This document shows, one piece after another, positions 40,006 to 49,234 of a stretch of DNA of 64,000 bases. The notes beneath the pieces were generated by a model that searched no databases, had not been told where the DNA came from, and saw nothing but the letters and a program-made list of their open reading frames with translations. Origin of the DNA: Paenibacillus_E oryzisoli_A (lineage in GTDB: Bacteria > Bacillota > Bacilli > Paenibacillales > NBRC-103111); NCBI RefSeq assembly GCF_050467285.1, contig NZ_JBCMUN010000006.1:806001-870000 (forward strand). The letters are read 5' to 3'. Made by a program: the position numbers and the translations under genes. The number at the start of each line of letters is the position of its first letter. Positions within the stretch are counted from its first letter, which is position 1.

Positions 40006-42235
40006 CGTATGGTGGAGTCGGTGGGTGTTCTACGATTGGGCTAAGCGGATGTCCGCTGTGCTCGTGGCGATCTTTCTCTATCAGTTTGTCATCTGGATTA
40101 TGAAAGAAGACGGCGTGTGGCTGCCGCAAACCGTCACCTATGTGACGACGACGCTGGCGCTGACGGCGGCTTCGTATTTTATTCCCAAGCTGCGCGAGTC
40201 CTGGCGTATTCTTATCCAGTTCGTATCGATTGCACTCCTGCATGGAATCGGAATGGGGTATCATTTTGTACCGCTGAAGCTGACAACGTGGAATAGCGTG
40301 CTGCGGTTCATTGGTCTGAATGCCGGTCAATTAGAGCCTTACATTTGGTTCAGCTTGTCCGCTTGGCTCATTTATTTATTCACGATCTGGTCCGTGCAAT
40401 CGCGGTATCGCATCGTCGTCCTCATTTTTGTATCGGTATTATTTTTCGCGGTTCGCGATTCGTTCTCGACGATTTTTTTGTGGCCGCAGGTCGCCGTCGT
40501 GCTGTTGTGCGGCTTCATGCTGCTCATTATCAAACATTTTACGCATCTCAAAATGCGGGCGCCCAGCATCTGGGAGACGATCTCGGACTATCCGTCCTCG
40601 TTTCTCGTGCCCATTGTGCTGCTGATCTGCGTCGTTGGGATTGTAGGGTATTTTGCCCCGACAATTAATCCGATTCTGACCGATCCGTACACCGCATGGA
40701 AGGTGAGCAACGGCGAGACGGTGCCGCAGCTTGGCAAAGGCATCTCCACGACGGCGACGGGCTCTACGGCCGACGCGTCTTCCGGCTATAGCCGGGACGA
40801 CAGCCATCTGGGCGGCGGCTTCCGCTACGATTACACACCGGTGATGACGGTGGAATCGAGCAAAAGAACGTACTTCCGCGGAGAAACCCGTTCGTTGTAT
40901 AATGGCAAAGGCTGGGAGCTTAGCCCGGTGGAGAGGAAGCTCCCGATCTTTCGGGTGAATGTGAACGCTTTGCAGCCTGACGCAAGATTCAATACGTCGC
41001 TGCTTAAGACTAAAGAAGTGACGCAAAGCATCGTCATGGAACGCCAGGAGGCTTTCCCCGTTTTGTTCGGCGGCTTTGCGATACAGAAAGTGGAAGAAAT
41101 CAATAGCGGCGAGAACCCGTTTCAGCGTGTGCTGTGGTCACCGCGTCAAAGCGAGCTGCGCTTTATGGGCCGAGGAGGCTACCCGCAAAATTACAAGCTG
41201 CTCGTTCAGGAGCCTATTATTGAAGAAGACGGGCTGAGAGCGGTGCAGGAGGATTATACTGGTCAGCCGGAATGGGCGGAATACTTGCAGGTGCCTGCTG
41301 ATCTGCCAGAGCGCGTCAAGCAGCTTGCGGTCGACATCACGAAAAACGCGACGAATGGATACGACAAAGCGAAAGCGATTGAGGCATATTTATCGACACA
41401 CTACCCTTACACAAACACACCGGATGAGTCGAAAGCGAAAAGCAAAGATTTTGTCGACCGCTTCCTGTTCGAAATCAAACAGGGATACTGCGATTATTAC
41501 TCGACCGCAATGGCCGTATTGACCCGCTCGATCGGGCTGCCGACGCGCTGGGTGAAGGGTTACTCGTCGGGGACATCGTCCGCCATTGACGAAATGCAAG
41601 AACAAGGCATCCTAAGTCAGCTCGGGGCGAGCGTCGATCTGGACGGCGCAGCCACGTATACGGTTCGCAACTCCGACGCCCACTCGTGGGTCGAGGTTTA
41701 TTTTGAAGGGTATGGCTGGATTTCCTTCGAGCCGACATCCGGATTTACACTGCCGAATGCGTTTCCGGAGGCGGCGCCGGTTGTGGAAGATCTGACGACG
41801 GATACAGACACGCCGGATATTACGGAAACGGCAGCCGAGTCGGGCGGCTTGAACTGGCTCTGGTGGACACTTGGCGGCATCGCCGCCGCTGCCGTGATCG
41901 GTGCAGGCGCATTTCTGGGCCTCCGCAGCGAAGCATGGCGCGCTTTCCGGGCACGACGTAGAAAGATTCAAGTCGTCAATTTCAATCAGAAAATTGTGGT
42001 GGAGTTTGAGCGATGGCTCCGAACCTCCCGCCGTAGAGGCTACACCCGTCTGGAGCATGAGACGCTGCGCGAAGCGACGACCCGTTGGAGCGAGCAGAGC
42101 AAGTGGCTGAAGAACGAGCTCGAGCTACTGCTGGAACTGTTCGAGAAGGCGAAGTACAGCCAACGGGCAGCGACGGAAGTCGATTATCAGACTGCCAGCG
42201 ATTTGATTACCCGTGTGAAACAACAAATGAAATAA
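39998..42235 (+). CDS. Membrane transglutaminase-like protein (DUF3488 / TgpA type)
   Basis: 745 aa. About six N-terminal membrane helices (to residue 220), a large extracytoplasmic domain with a transglutaminase core, a further helix (WWTLGGIAAAAVIGAGAFLG, about 626-645) and a cytoplasmic DUF4129-like tail. The catalytic Cys is residue 498 in KQGYCDYYSTAMAVL and His is residue 562 in SDAHSWVEVYF. The third position reads WISFEPTSGF, with Glu where Asp is usual in this triad, a common variation in this group. Last gene of the moxR operon. The extracellular acyl-transfer or peptidase activity is inferred from the fold. Confidence 0.9.
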   Translation: MPNVWWSRWVFYDWAKRMSAVLVAIFLYQFVIWIMKEDGVWLPQTVTYVTTTLALTAASYFIPKLRESWRILIQFVSIALLHGIGMGYHFVPLKLTTWNSVLRFIGLNAGQLEPYIWFSLSAWLIYLFTIWSVQSRYRIVVLIFVSVLFFAVRDSFSTIFLWPQVAVVLLCGFMLLIIKHFTHLKMRAPSIWETISDYPSSFLVPIVLLICVVGIVGYFAPTINPILTDPYTAWKVSNGETVPQLGKGISTTATGSTADASSGYSRDDSHLGGGFRYDYTPVMTVESSKRTYFRGETRSLYNGKGWELSPVERKLPIFRVNVNALQPDARFNTSLLKTKEVTQSIVMERQEAFPVLFGGFAIQKVEEINSGENPFQRVLWSPRQSELRFMGRGGYPQNYKLLVQEPIIEEDGLRAVQEDYTGQPEWAEYLQVPADLPERVKQLAVDITKNATNGYDKAKAIEAYLSTHYPYTNTPDESKAKSKDFVDRFLFEIKQGYCDYYSTAMAVLTRSIGLPTRWVKGYSSGTSSAIDEMQEQGILSQLGASVDLDGAATYTVRNSDAHSWVEVYFEGYGWISFEPTSGFTLPNAFPEAAPVVEDLTTDTDTPDITETAAESGGLNWLWWTLGGIAAAAVIGAGAFLGLRSEAWRAFRARRRKIQVVNFNQKIVVEFERWLRTSRRRGYTRLEHETLREATTRWSEQSKWLKNELELLLELFEKAKYSQRAATEVDYQTASDLITRVKQQMK

Positions 42236-42295
42236 CGACGACGAGCCACTCGCCTTTACTGGGGGTGGTTTCGAACTGAGAGGAGATTATTTGTC

Positions 42296-43072
42296 ATGGC
42301 TTTTTTTGATTGTCACTTTCACTCCGACGCGCTTGGCGTCGCCGCTACAATGAACGTTATTTTACCGCAGCCGTCCACGAGTCAAATCGGAATGGCGGCG
42401 CAGAAACACGGGGCGAAGCACCCGACGCTGCTGCTGCTCCACGGCTTGTCCGACGACCACTCCATCTGGATGCGCCGAACATCGATTGAGCGCTACGCCT
42501 CCAAGCATGGCATTGCGGTCGTCATGCCTGCGGTAAACCGGAGCTTTTATACAGATATGGCGTATGGGCCAAAGTATTGGACGTTCATCAGCGAGGAACT
42601 GCCGGCGATTGCGCGCTCGTTCTTTCCGCTGGCGGAAGAGCGCGAGCTCAACTATGTAGCGGGCCTTTCCATGGGCGGCTATGGAGCTTTGAAGCTGGCG
42701 CTGAGCCATCCGGATCGCTATGCGGCAGCAGCGAGCTTGTCCGGCGTGGTCGACATCGCCAATCGGATGCAAGCTTTTCCGCAGGATGCGAAGCTGATCT
42801 TCGGGGAAGGCGCTGAGCTTCGAGGCACAGCCAGCGATTTGTTCCACCTTGCGGAGCAGATGGTGAGCTCCTCGCAGCCTGCACCGCAGATTTATCAGAT
42901 TTGCGGTACGGAAGACTTTTTATATGAAGACAACGTGCGGTTCAGCGACTATTTGCGCTCGATCGGATTGGAAGCGAAGTACGAGGAAGAGCCGGGCCAG
43001 CATGAATGGGGATTCTGGGATCGTCATATTCAGAACGTCCTGGATTGGCTGCCGCTTCCAAACCGCGCGTAG
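42296..43072 (+). CDS. Alpha/beta-hydrolase, tributyrin esterase (EstA/esterase D) family
   Basis: 258 aa, no signal peptide. Nucleophile elbow GLSMGGYGALK (Ser), acid and His near the C-terminus (GTEDFLYEDN, then GQHEWGFWDRHI). LLLLHGLSDDHSIWMRR supplies the oxyanion loop. The family hydrolyses short-chain esters, including S-formylglutathione or acetylated sugars. AGAGGAG precedes the ATG at 42296. It follows the transglutaminase gene by 60 bp; whether it belongs to that operon is uncertain. Confidence 0.88.
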   Translation: MAFFDCHFHSDALGVAATMNVILPQPSTSQIGMAAQKHGAKHPTLLLLHGLSDDHSIWMRRTSIERYASKHGIAVVMPAVNRSFYTDMAYGPKYWTFISEELPAIARSFFPLAEERELNYVAGLSMGGYGALKLALSHPDRYAAAASLSGVVDIANRMQAFPQDAKLIFGEGAELRGTASDLFHLAEQMVSSSQPAPQIYQICGTEDFLYEDNVRFSDYLRSIGLEAKYEEEPGQHEWGFWDRHIQNVLDWLPLPNRA

Positions 43073-43095
43073 TGGGAAAATATGTTCTTTTCTTT

Positions 43096-43124
43096 TTGCA
43101 ACAATGGTGTCTCTATGGTATAGT
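43096..43124 (+). promoter_or_regulatory. Sigma-A promoter of the yqeG-yqeM operon
   Basis: TTGCAA (43096-43101), 17 bases, TATAGT (43119-43124), about 40 bp before the yqeG start. Confidence 0.65.
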
Positions 43125-43162
43125 TTCACGTATATCTCAAGGAAGTCGTGGAGGGAAAAGGT

Positions 43163-43657
43163 TTGCTGAATAAGCTAGTGCCCAGACAATCGGTGGGGAC
43201 GATTTATGACATCGATGCCGATCATTTATGGAGCTTCGGAATACGGGGCATCATTACGGATCTTGACAATACGCTCGTCGGTGCACGCGATCCTCATGCG
43301 ACGCCGGAGCTGATCGAGTGGTTAGCGCGCATGCAAAAAATCGGCTTCAAAGTTGTGATTGTATCGAATAATCACAAGCTGCGCGTATCGACCTTCGCGG
43401 AGCCGCTAGGTATGCCGTTTATTTACCGGGCGAAGAAGCCGACGAACGCTTCGTTTACGAAAGCGATGAGGCTGCTCGGCACGAATGCCCGCCAGACGGC
43501 TGTGATCGGCGATCAGATGCTGACCGACGTACTGGGCGGCAATCGGATGGGGCTTTATACCATTCTGGTACAGCCGATTTCCCGGCAGGATGAGGGTGTG
43601 TTCACCCGTGTGAACCGCCTGATTGAGAAATGGGCCATCGCCAGGATGAAGAAATAG
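43163..43657 (+). CDS. yqeG: YqeG family HAD-IIIA phosphatase
   Basis: 164 aa. HAD motifs: DLDNTLVGARD (nucleophile and acid Asp), VSNNH (motif 2), AKKPTNASF (Lys) and GDQMLTDVLGGNRMG (motif 4). The substrate is unknown; the mitochondrial relative is a phosphatidylglycerophosphate phosphatase. The TTG at 43163 is chosen because MLNKLVPRQSVGTIYDID matches the family start; a GTG at 43148 overlaps the ribosome site. First gene of the conserved yqeG-yqeH-aroE-yhbY-nadD-yqeK-rsfS block. Confidence 0.9.
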   Translation: MLNKLVPRQSVGTIYDIDADHLWSFGIRGIITDLDNTLVGARDPHATPELIEWLARMQKIGFKVVIVSNNHKLRVSTFAEPLGMPFIYRAKKPTNASFTKAMRLLGTNARQTAVIGDQMLTDVLGGNRMGLYTILVQPISRQDEGVFTRVNRLIEKWAIARMKK

Positions 43658-43666
43658 GGAGGATTC

Positions 43667-44782
43667 ATGACGGAAAGAGTAGACTTACATTGTGTGGGCT
43701 GCGGCGTTGGACTGCAGGCGGAGGATAAAACCAAGCTGGGGTTTATCCCGGAGGCGGCACTGCAGAAAGAGCCGTTGATTTGCCAGCGCTGCTATCGGAT
43801 TAAACATTATAACGAATCGTCGAGCATCACACTGCAGCAGGACGATTTTCTGAAGCTTCTGGGGCATATCGGACAAACGAAGGCGCTCGTGGTCAAAATT
43901 GTCGATATTTTCGATTTTGAAGGCAGCATGATTTCGTCGCTTGCTCGCTTTGTCGGCTCGAATCCCGTGCTGCTTGTTGTCAACAAGATCGACTTGCTGC
44001 CGAAGGTGACGAATGCGAACAAAATCATTAACTGGGTGCAGCGCAGAGTCAAGGAAGCGAACTTGCGTGTTGTCGACATCGTCTTGTGCAGCGCGAAAAA
44101 GAATATCGGCTTCGACCGCGTCATTTCGTCGGTTGCTGAACACCGCGGCAACATGGACGTTTATGTTGTCGGTGCAACGAACGTGGGCAAATCGACATTG
44201 ATTAATCGTCTGATTCGCGATTACAGCGATTTGGAGGCGGAGCTTACGACGTCTCAGTATCCGGGCACGACGCTGGATCTCGTCAAAATTCCGCTGGACG
44301 ACGGCCATTACATCATTGATACGCCGGGCATTGTGTATCCGCATAGACTGACGGAAGTCGTGAAAAAGCGAGATCTTGGCCCGCTCATGCCGGACAAGCC
44401 GCTCAAGCCGATGGTGTTCCAGCTGAACGAGGCGCAGACGTTGTTTTTCGGCGCGCTCGCGCGGTTTGATTTTGTGCGCGGCGAACACCAGTCGTTTACG
44501 TGCTATACGTCGAACGCGATTCAGATTCACCGCACGAAGCTAGAGAAGGCAGATGCGCTCTATGAAGAGCATAAAGGCGTCATGTTGACTCCGCCGGGGA
44601 AAGCGGATCTGGATGAACTGCCGGCGCTTGTGAAGACGCCGCTTAACGTACCGAAGGGCAAGTCTTTTGACGTGCTCATTTCCGGGCTCGGCTGGATCAA
44701 GCTCAACAGCATGGCGGGGGCTCAGCTTGCTGTCCATGCGCCGAAAGGCGTTAAAGTGATTTTGCGTGAAGCTTTGATTTAG
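43667..44782 (+). CDS. yqeH: Circularly permuted ribosome-assembly GTPase YqeH
   Basis: 371 aa. An N-terminal zinc finger (HCVGCGVGLQ ... ICQRCYRIKHYN) precedes a GTPase domain with permuted motif order: G4 (VVNKIDLLPK) comes before G1 (GATNVGKSTLINRL) and G3 (DTPGI). It acts in assembly of the 30S ribosomal subunit. The start ATG has GGGAGG upstream, 9 bp after yqeG. Length is normal. Confidence 0.94.
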   Translation: MTERVDLHCVGCGVGLQAEDKTKLGFIPEAALQKEPLICQRCYRIKHYNESSSITLQQDDFLKLLGHIGQTKALVVKIVDIFDFEGSMISSLARFVGSNPVLLVVNKIDLLPKVTNANKIINWVQRRVKEANLRVVDIVLCSAKKNIGFDRVISSVAEHRGNMDVYVVGATNVGKSTLINRLIRDYSDLEAELTTSQYPGTTLDLVKIPLDDGHYIIDTPGIVYPHRLTEVVKKRDLGPLMPDKPLKPMVFQLNEAQTLFFGALARFDFVRGEHQSFTCYTSNAIQIHRTKLEKADALYEEHKGVMLTPPGKADLDELPALVKTPLNVPKGKSFDVLISGLGWIKLNSMAGAQLAVHAPKGVKVILREALI

Positions 44783-44806
44783 TGCGATAGGGGGAAACGC
44801 AGCAAC

Positions 44807-45670
44807 ATGGAGAAGAAGAACCGGACGATCGACAGTCATACGATTTTATATGGCGTCTTCGGGGATCCTATTCGGCATTCCCGTTCGCCGATTATGCTGA
44901 ACCGCGCGTTTGAGGAAGCGGAAATGAACAGTATGTACGCGGCTTTTCACGTGAAGCCGGAGGAGCTTGGCGAGGCGATTCGCGGCATCCGGGCGCTCGG
45001 CTTTCGCGGTGTCAATGTGACGATTCCGCATAAAGTCGACGTCATGAACTATATGGACGAGATTGACGAAGGCGCGCGCATCGTTGGCGCAGTCAACACG
45101 GTCGTGAACGAGAACGGCCGCCTGATCGGCTACAATACCGACGGCATCGGGTATGTGCGCTCGTTGAAAGAAGAGACCGGCATCGACCTCAAGGGGCAAA
45201 AGGTGCTCGTGCTAGGCGCTGGCGGCGCCGCGCGCGGTGTAGCCTATGCGCTGGCGAAGGAAGGCGCGGGCACGATTTATATCGCGAACCGCACCAAGGA
45301 GCGGGCTGTCGAGCTGGCGGCCACCATCAGCGCATTCACGACCACGATTGCGGTCGGTATGGATGAGCTGGAGGACGTTGTGGACGAGGTGGCGTTCGTG
45401 CTGAACACCACATCCGCGGGGATGCATCCGCATGTGGAGGACGTGCCGATGCCAGTCGGTTTGCTGCGCCCGCATCATCTCGTGAGCGATCTGATTTACA
45501 ATCCGCGCATCACGCGTTTTCTGCGGGAAGCGGAAGCGATCGGCGCGCGCATTCACGGCGGGCTCGGGATGTTTATTTATCAAGGCGCGTACGCCTTTGA
45601 GTATTGGACGGGCAAGCCTGCACCTGTTGAGGCAATGAGACAGGTTGTAGAACAGTCATTAGCTGAATAA
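44807..45670 (+). CDS. aroE: Shikimate dehydrogenase
   Basis: Reduces 3-dehydroshikimate to shikimate with NADPH. The substrate domain shows VFGDPIRHSRSPIMLNRAF and NVTIPHKVDVMNYMDE with the catalytic Lys; NTDGIGYVRSL has the catalytic Asp. The dinucleotide site is LGAGGAARGVAYAL, followed by the NRTKER loop that selects NADPH. 287 aa is usual. It sits in the yqe block as in B. subtilis. Confidence 0.95.
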   Translation: MEKKNRTIDSHTILYGVFGDPIRHSRSPIMLNRAFEEAEMNSMYAAFHVKPEELGEAIRGIRALGFRGVNVTIPHKVDVMNYMDEIDEGARIVGAVNTVVNENGRLIGYNTDGIGYVRSLKEETGIDLKGQKVLVLGAGGAARGVAYALAKEGAGTIYIANRTKERAVELAATISAFTTTIAVGMDELEDVVDEVAFVLNTTSAGMHPHVEDVPMPVGLLRPHHLVSDLIYNPRITRFLREAEAIGARIHGGLGMFIYQGAYAFEYWTGKPAPVEAMRQVVEQSLAE

Positions 45671-45690
45671 GAATGAATAGAGGGACTTCC

Positions 45691-45984
45691 ATGTTATCAG
45701 GCAAACAGAAAAGATATTTGCGCTCGCTTGCGCATCATGTTGATCCGATTTTTCAAGTAGGCAAGGGCGGCATTAACGATCATTTGATCCGTCACATTCA
45801 GGAAGCGCTCGAAGTGCGCGAGTTGATTAAAGTGACCGTGCTCAACAACAGCGGGGAAGACCGTCAAGAGGTTGGTGCTGAATTGTCGGAGAAAGCCGAC
45901 GCGGAGCTGGTTCAGGTGATCGGTAAAATCGTCGTGCTGTACAAAGAATCGAAAGATAAGAAAAAGATCGAACTTCCGGTGTAA
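45691..45984 (+). CDS. yhbY: YhbY family RNA-binding protein (YqeI)
   Basis: 97-aa CRM-domain protein that associates with ribosome precursors. LSGKQKRYLRSLAHHVDPIF and QVGKGGINDHLIRHIQEALE form the CRM core, which keeps the GxxG loop (GKGG). The ATG at 45691 has AGAGGG upstream; an in-frame ATG at 45673 would include that site. 21 bp after aroE. Confidence 0.93.
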   Translation: MLSGKQKRYLRSLAHHVDPIFQVGKGGINDHLIRHIQEALEVRELIKVTVLNNSGEDRQEVGAELSEKADAELVQVIGKIVVLYKESKDKKKIELPV

Positions 45985-45997
45985 GACTATAAGTGAG

Positions 45998-46034
45998 TGT
46001 TCAAAAAGTCGGGTTTTCAGATGACTTTTTGAAC
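45998..46034. repeat. 12-bp perfect stem-loop between yhbY and nadD
   Basis: GTTCAAAAAGTC (45998-46009) and GACTTTTTGAAC (46023-46034) are exact reverse complements around a 13-base loop. No T-run follows and the operon continues, so it looks like an interspersed element or RNA-stability hairpin rather than a terminator. Confidence 0.6.
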
Positions 46035-46056
46035 TTCCTCTATAAGAGGTGGACAT

Positions 46057-46644
46057 ATGCGTATCGGAATTATGGGAGGCACCTTCGATCCGATTCATAC
46101 GGGTCATTTAATCGCCGCGGAGCGCGCAAGGGTGGAAGCAGGCTTGGACGAAATCTGGCTCATGCCTGCGAATGTGCCGCCGCATAAGCCGAACAAGCCG
46201 AGGGCGACAAGCCTTCAGCGGTGGGAGATGGTTGGTCTCGCCGCGGAAGGTAACCCATTTTTTCGGGGGATCGATATCGAAATTCACAAAGGCGGCGTAT
46301 CTTATAGTATCGATACGATCGAGCTTCTCCAGCGGCAGTATCCCGAGCACGAATTCGCGTATATCATCGGAGCAGACATGGTCGAATATTTGCCGCAGTG
46401 GCATCGCATCGATGACATCGTGCGGCTAATTCATTTTATCGGACTCGCAAGGCCGGGCTATTCGCTCGATCTGAACGAGCTGCCGGAGGCGATTCGGACG
46501 CGCGTCCAGCTGGTGCCGATGCCGATGGTGGAAATCTCTTCGACCGCGATTCGCAAGTACCGCGCTGAGCAGGCGTCGGTGCGATATCTCGTGCCGGATA
46601 AGGTGCTTCAGTACATGGAGGTGAACCGGCTGTATGAATCGTGA
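46057..46644 (+). CDS. nadD: Nicotinate-mononucleotide adenylyltransferase
   Basis: Adenylates nicotinate mononucleotide in NAD synthesis. Nucleotidyltransferase motifs GIMGGTFDPIHTGHLIAAE at the N-terminus and MVEISSTAIRKYRA near the end. 195 aa is typical. AGAGGTGG precedes the ATG at 46057. It overlaps yqeK by 11 bases. Confidence 0.95.
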   Translation: MRIGIMGGTFDPIHTGHLIAAERARVEAGLDEIWLMPANVPPHKPNKPRATSLQRWEMVGLAAEGNPFFRGIDIEIHKGGVSYSIDTIELLQRQYPEHEFAYIIGADMVEYLPQWHRIDDIVRLIHFIGLARPGYSLDLNELPEAIRTRVQLVPMPMVEISSTAIRKYRAEQASVRYLVPDKVLQYMEVNRLYES

Positions 46645-47200
46645 GGCTTTGATTGCTGCGGTCAAAGAGCAAATGCCGGAGCGCCGCTGGCTCCATACGC
46701 TGGGCGTGATGGAGACGAGCGTGATGCTGGCCGAGCGTTTCGGCGGCGACGCCGAGAAGGCGGATTTGGCAGCTATTTTACACGATTATTGCAAATATTG
46801 GCCCGTACAAGAGCAAGCTAAGATTATCCGTGAGAACGGCTTGCCGCAGGACCTGCTGGACTTTGACAAAGAACTGTGGCATTCGCATGCCGGGGCGTTC
46901 ATCGCCCAGTCCCAGTTCGGGATCGACGACGAAGAGGTGTTGGATGCCATCCGATACCATACGTCGGGCCGCGAGAACATGACGCTGCTCGATAAAATCG
47001 TCTGTCTTGCCGATTACATGGAACCTGGGCGCGATTTTCCCGGCGTGGATAACATTCGCGAACTGGCGAAGACGAGCTTGGAGCAGGCGCTCATTGCTGG
47101 CTTCGATTCCACGATCTCGTTCCTGTTAGCCAAAGGAAAGCGGATTTATCCGCTGACCGTCTTAACGCGCAACGATTTGCTGCAACAAATACAATCCTAA
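46634..47200 (+). CDS. yqeK: HD-domain phosphohydrolase YqeK (probable Ap4A hydrolase)
   Basis: 188 aa HD protein. Metal site: His in RRWLHTLGVMET, the HD of AAILHDYCKYW, the later His of LWHSHAGAF, and Asp in IVCLADYMEPGRDF. Members of this family cleave diadenosine tetraphosphate symmetrically. The start lies inside nadD, with GGAGGTG eight bases before it. Confidence 0.92.
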   Translation: MNREALIAAVKEQMPERRWLHTLGVMETSVMLAERFGGDAEKADLAAILHDYCKYWPVQEQAKIIRENGLPQDLLDFDKELWHSHAGAFIAQSQFGIDDEEVLDAIRYHTSGRENMTLLDKIVCLADYMEPGRDFPGVDNIRELAKTSLEQALIAGFDSTISFLLAKGKRIYPLTVLTRNDLLQQIQS

Positions 47201-47217
47201 CTTTGGAGGATGATTGA

Positions 47218-47565
47218 ATGAGTAAAACCCCGGAAGAAGTGCTAGCTTTTGTTGTCAATGCGGTGGAAGATAAAAAGGCGATGGACATTGTCACGCTTGA
47301 TTTGAACGGCATCTCGTTGATCGCCGATTATTTCGTTATCTGCCACGGGAACTCGGAGACGCAAGTACAGGCGATTGCCACTGAAGCTAGAAAAAAAGCA
47401 CACGAGTACGGCGTGAATATCCGTAGCTATGAAGGCATCGACACCGCGAGATGGGTGCTGCTCGATCTTGGGGACGTTGTGCTGCATGTGTTCCACCGCG
47501 ACGACCGCTCCTACTATAACATTGAGAGACTTTGGTCTGACGCCAAGGTTGTGGAGCGCGTATGA
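47218..47565 (+). CDS. rsfS: Ribosome silencing factor RsfS
   Basis: 115-aa RsfS/Iojap protein that binds L14 and blocks subunit joining when nutrients are low. The conserved core is DYFVICHGNSETQVQAIATE and the end is VLLDLGDVVLHVFHRDDRSYYNIERLW. GGAGGATGATTG precedes the ATG. It overlaps the next gene as ATGA. Confidence 0.94.
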   Translation: MSKTPEEVLAFVVNAVEDKKAMDIVTLDLNGISLIADYFVICHGNSETQVQAIATEARKKAHEYGVNIRSYEGIDTARWVLLDLGDVVLHVFHRDDRSYYNIERLWSDAKVVERV

Positions 47566-48452
47566 GAGTGGAAGCAGGCTCCCTCGTTACGATAGACGTA
47601 GCGAGGGAAGTTTCGCCTAACGGCTATTTTCTGAATGATGGGTATCAGGACTATCTGCTGCCCTATGCCGAGATCGTCGGCCGCATCAAAGTTGGGGACA
47701 AGGTGGAGGTATTCCTCTTCCACGATACGCAGGATCGCATGATGGCGACGATGAAGCGTCCGAAGCTCGTCATGGGCGAAGTCGGGCTGCTTGAGGTCGT
47801 GGACATTCATCCGCGGTTCGGTTATTTCCTCGAAATGGGGCTCGGCCGACATCTCCTGCTGCCGTACCGTCAGGTGCCGGAGATGGATGAGCTACGTCCA
47901 CTGGCGGGAGACAAAGTGTATGTAACACTGGCTCACGACCGCCAAGGCCGCCTGATTGCAAAGATGGCACTGGAGGACGATCTTGCTCCTCTTTGCGTGC
48001 GTGCGCCTTCCTCCTGGCAGCACCAATGGGTGAAAGCTCGTGTGTATCGTCCGCTTCAGATGGGCACATTCGTCATTTGCGATGCGGGTGTGCTTGGCTT
48101 TGGCGTCATCGGGCTGATCGCGCCAACCGAGCGGACAAGGCTTCTGCGCGCCGGCGAGGAAGTGGATGTAAGAGTCGCCTACGTAAGGGAAGACGGCCGC
48201 GTGAACCTGTCGATGCGCCAGCCGAAGGAGAAAGGCCGCGACGACGATGCTGAGGTGATTCTCGCCTTTTTGCGGGAGCGTCCTGGCCATGCCATGCCAT
48301 TCTCGGACAAGACGTCGGCCGATCTCATCCAGAGCCGCTTCGGTCTCAGTAAATCCGCCTTCAAACGGGCGCTGGGCAAGCTGATGAAGGACGGCCTTGT
48401 GTACCAAGAGGATGATTGGACGTACATGAAGCAAGAGGAGACGCAGGAGTAA
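47562..48452 (+). CDS. S1-domain RNA-binding protein, CvfB/YitL-like
   Basis: 296 aa with several S1-like OB folds (DYLLPYAEIVGRIKVGDKVE, FGYFLEMGLGRHLLLPYRQV, and FGVIGLIAPTERTRLLRAGE) and a C-terminal winged helix (KTSADLIQSRFGLSKSAFKR). This is the CvfB arrangement, a post-transcriptional regulator in staphylococci. Its position inside the yqe operon between rsfS and yqeM differs from B. subtilis, where I know of no S1 gene there. Confidence 0.85.
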   Translation: MRVEAGSLVTIDVAREVSPNGYFLNDGYQDYLLPYAEIVGRIKVGDKVEVFLFHDTQDRMMATMKRPKLVMGEVGLLEVVDIHPRFGYFLEMGLGRHLLLPYRQVPEMDELRPLAGDKVYVTLAHDRQGRLIAKMALEDDLAPLCVRAPSSWQHQWVKARVYRPLQMGTFVICDAGVLGFGVIGLIAPTERTRLLRAGEEVDVRVAYVREDGRVNLSMRQPKEKGRDDDAEVILAFLRERPGHAMPFSDKTSADLIQSRFGLSKSAFKRALGKLMKDGLVYQEDDWTYMKQEETQE

Positions 48453-48453
48453 G

Positions 48454-49215
48454 ATGAGCTACGAACAATTCGCGTATACATATGACCGCTTGATGGAAAG
48501 CATGCCGTATGAAGACTGGCAGCGCTTCTTGCTGGAAAGCTTCGAGCGCTTCGGCGTCAAGCCGTCCACGATCGTTGATTTGGGCTGCGGCACCGGCACG
48601 CTCAGCATTCCTTTGGCGCGGCTCGGTTACCAGGTGACGGGTATCGACTTGTCTGAAGACATGCTCGCGGTCGCCGAGCACAAGGCGTCGGAGATCTTGA
48701 GCGGCGCACGCGCGGGATCAGTGCGCTGGCTGCAGCAGGATGTGTGTGAATGGGAGCTCGAGGAGCCTGTCGATGCGGCGTATTCCTTCTGCGACACGCT
48801 TAACTATGTGCTGGAGAAGGAAGAGATCGCCGAGGCGTTCCGCCAAACCTATGCGGGGCTCAAGCCCGGCGGCTTGTTCGTCTTCGACGTGCATACGCCG
48901 GAGCAGTTGTTTGCGTACGCGGAGGCGCAGCCGTTTTATCTGAACGAGGACGATGTCGCGTACATCTGGACGAGCGAGCTCGACGAGGAGCGCGTGCAGA
49001 TTACGCATGACTTGACGATTTTCGTGAAAGCGGAGGGCAAGTCAGGCATGTTCCGCCGGATCGACGAAACGCATGAACAGCGCGCGTACCCGCTGGCGTG
49101 GCTGGAGCAGACGCTGCGTAAGGCAGGCTTCAGCGAGGTGCACATGGCGGCTGATTTTACGTGGGAAACGCCGACACTGCAGACGGAGCGAGCCTTCTTT
49201 ATCGCGAAGAAATAA
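48454..49215 (+). CDS. yqeM: SAM-dependent methyltransferase YqeM
   Basis: 253-aa class I methyltransferase. Motif I IVDLGCGTGTLSIPLARLGY binds S-adenosylmethionine; VTGIDLSEDMLAVA is motif II; the DAAYSFCDTLNYVLE region is motif IV. The substrate is unknown. It follows the S1 gene by one base and ends the yqeG operon before the leuS T-box. Confidence 0.9.
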   Translation: MSYEQFAYTYDRLMESMPYEDWQRFLLESFERFGVKPSTIVDLGCGTGTLSIPLARLGYQVTGIDLSEDMLAVAEHKASEILSGARAGSVRWLQQDVCEWELEEPVDAAYSFCDTLNYVLEKEEIAEAFRQTYAGLKPGGLFVFDVHTPEQLFAYAEAQPFYLNEDDVAYIWTSELDEERVQITHDLTIFVKAEGKSGMFRRIDETHEQRAYPLAWLEQTLRKAGFSEVHMAADFTWETPTLQTERAFFIAKK

Positions 49216-49234
49216 GGATGGGCCTGTCCGCGGC

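Noticed and set aside
45993..46187. 64-codon frame overlapping the start of nadD
   Set aside because: It begins in the palindromic hairpin and reads nadD out of frame; no ribosome site.
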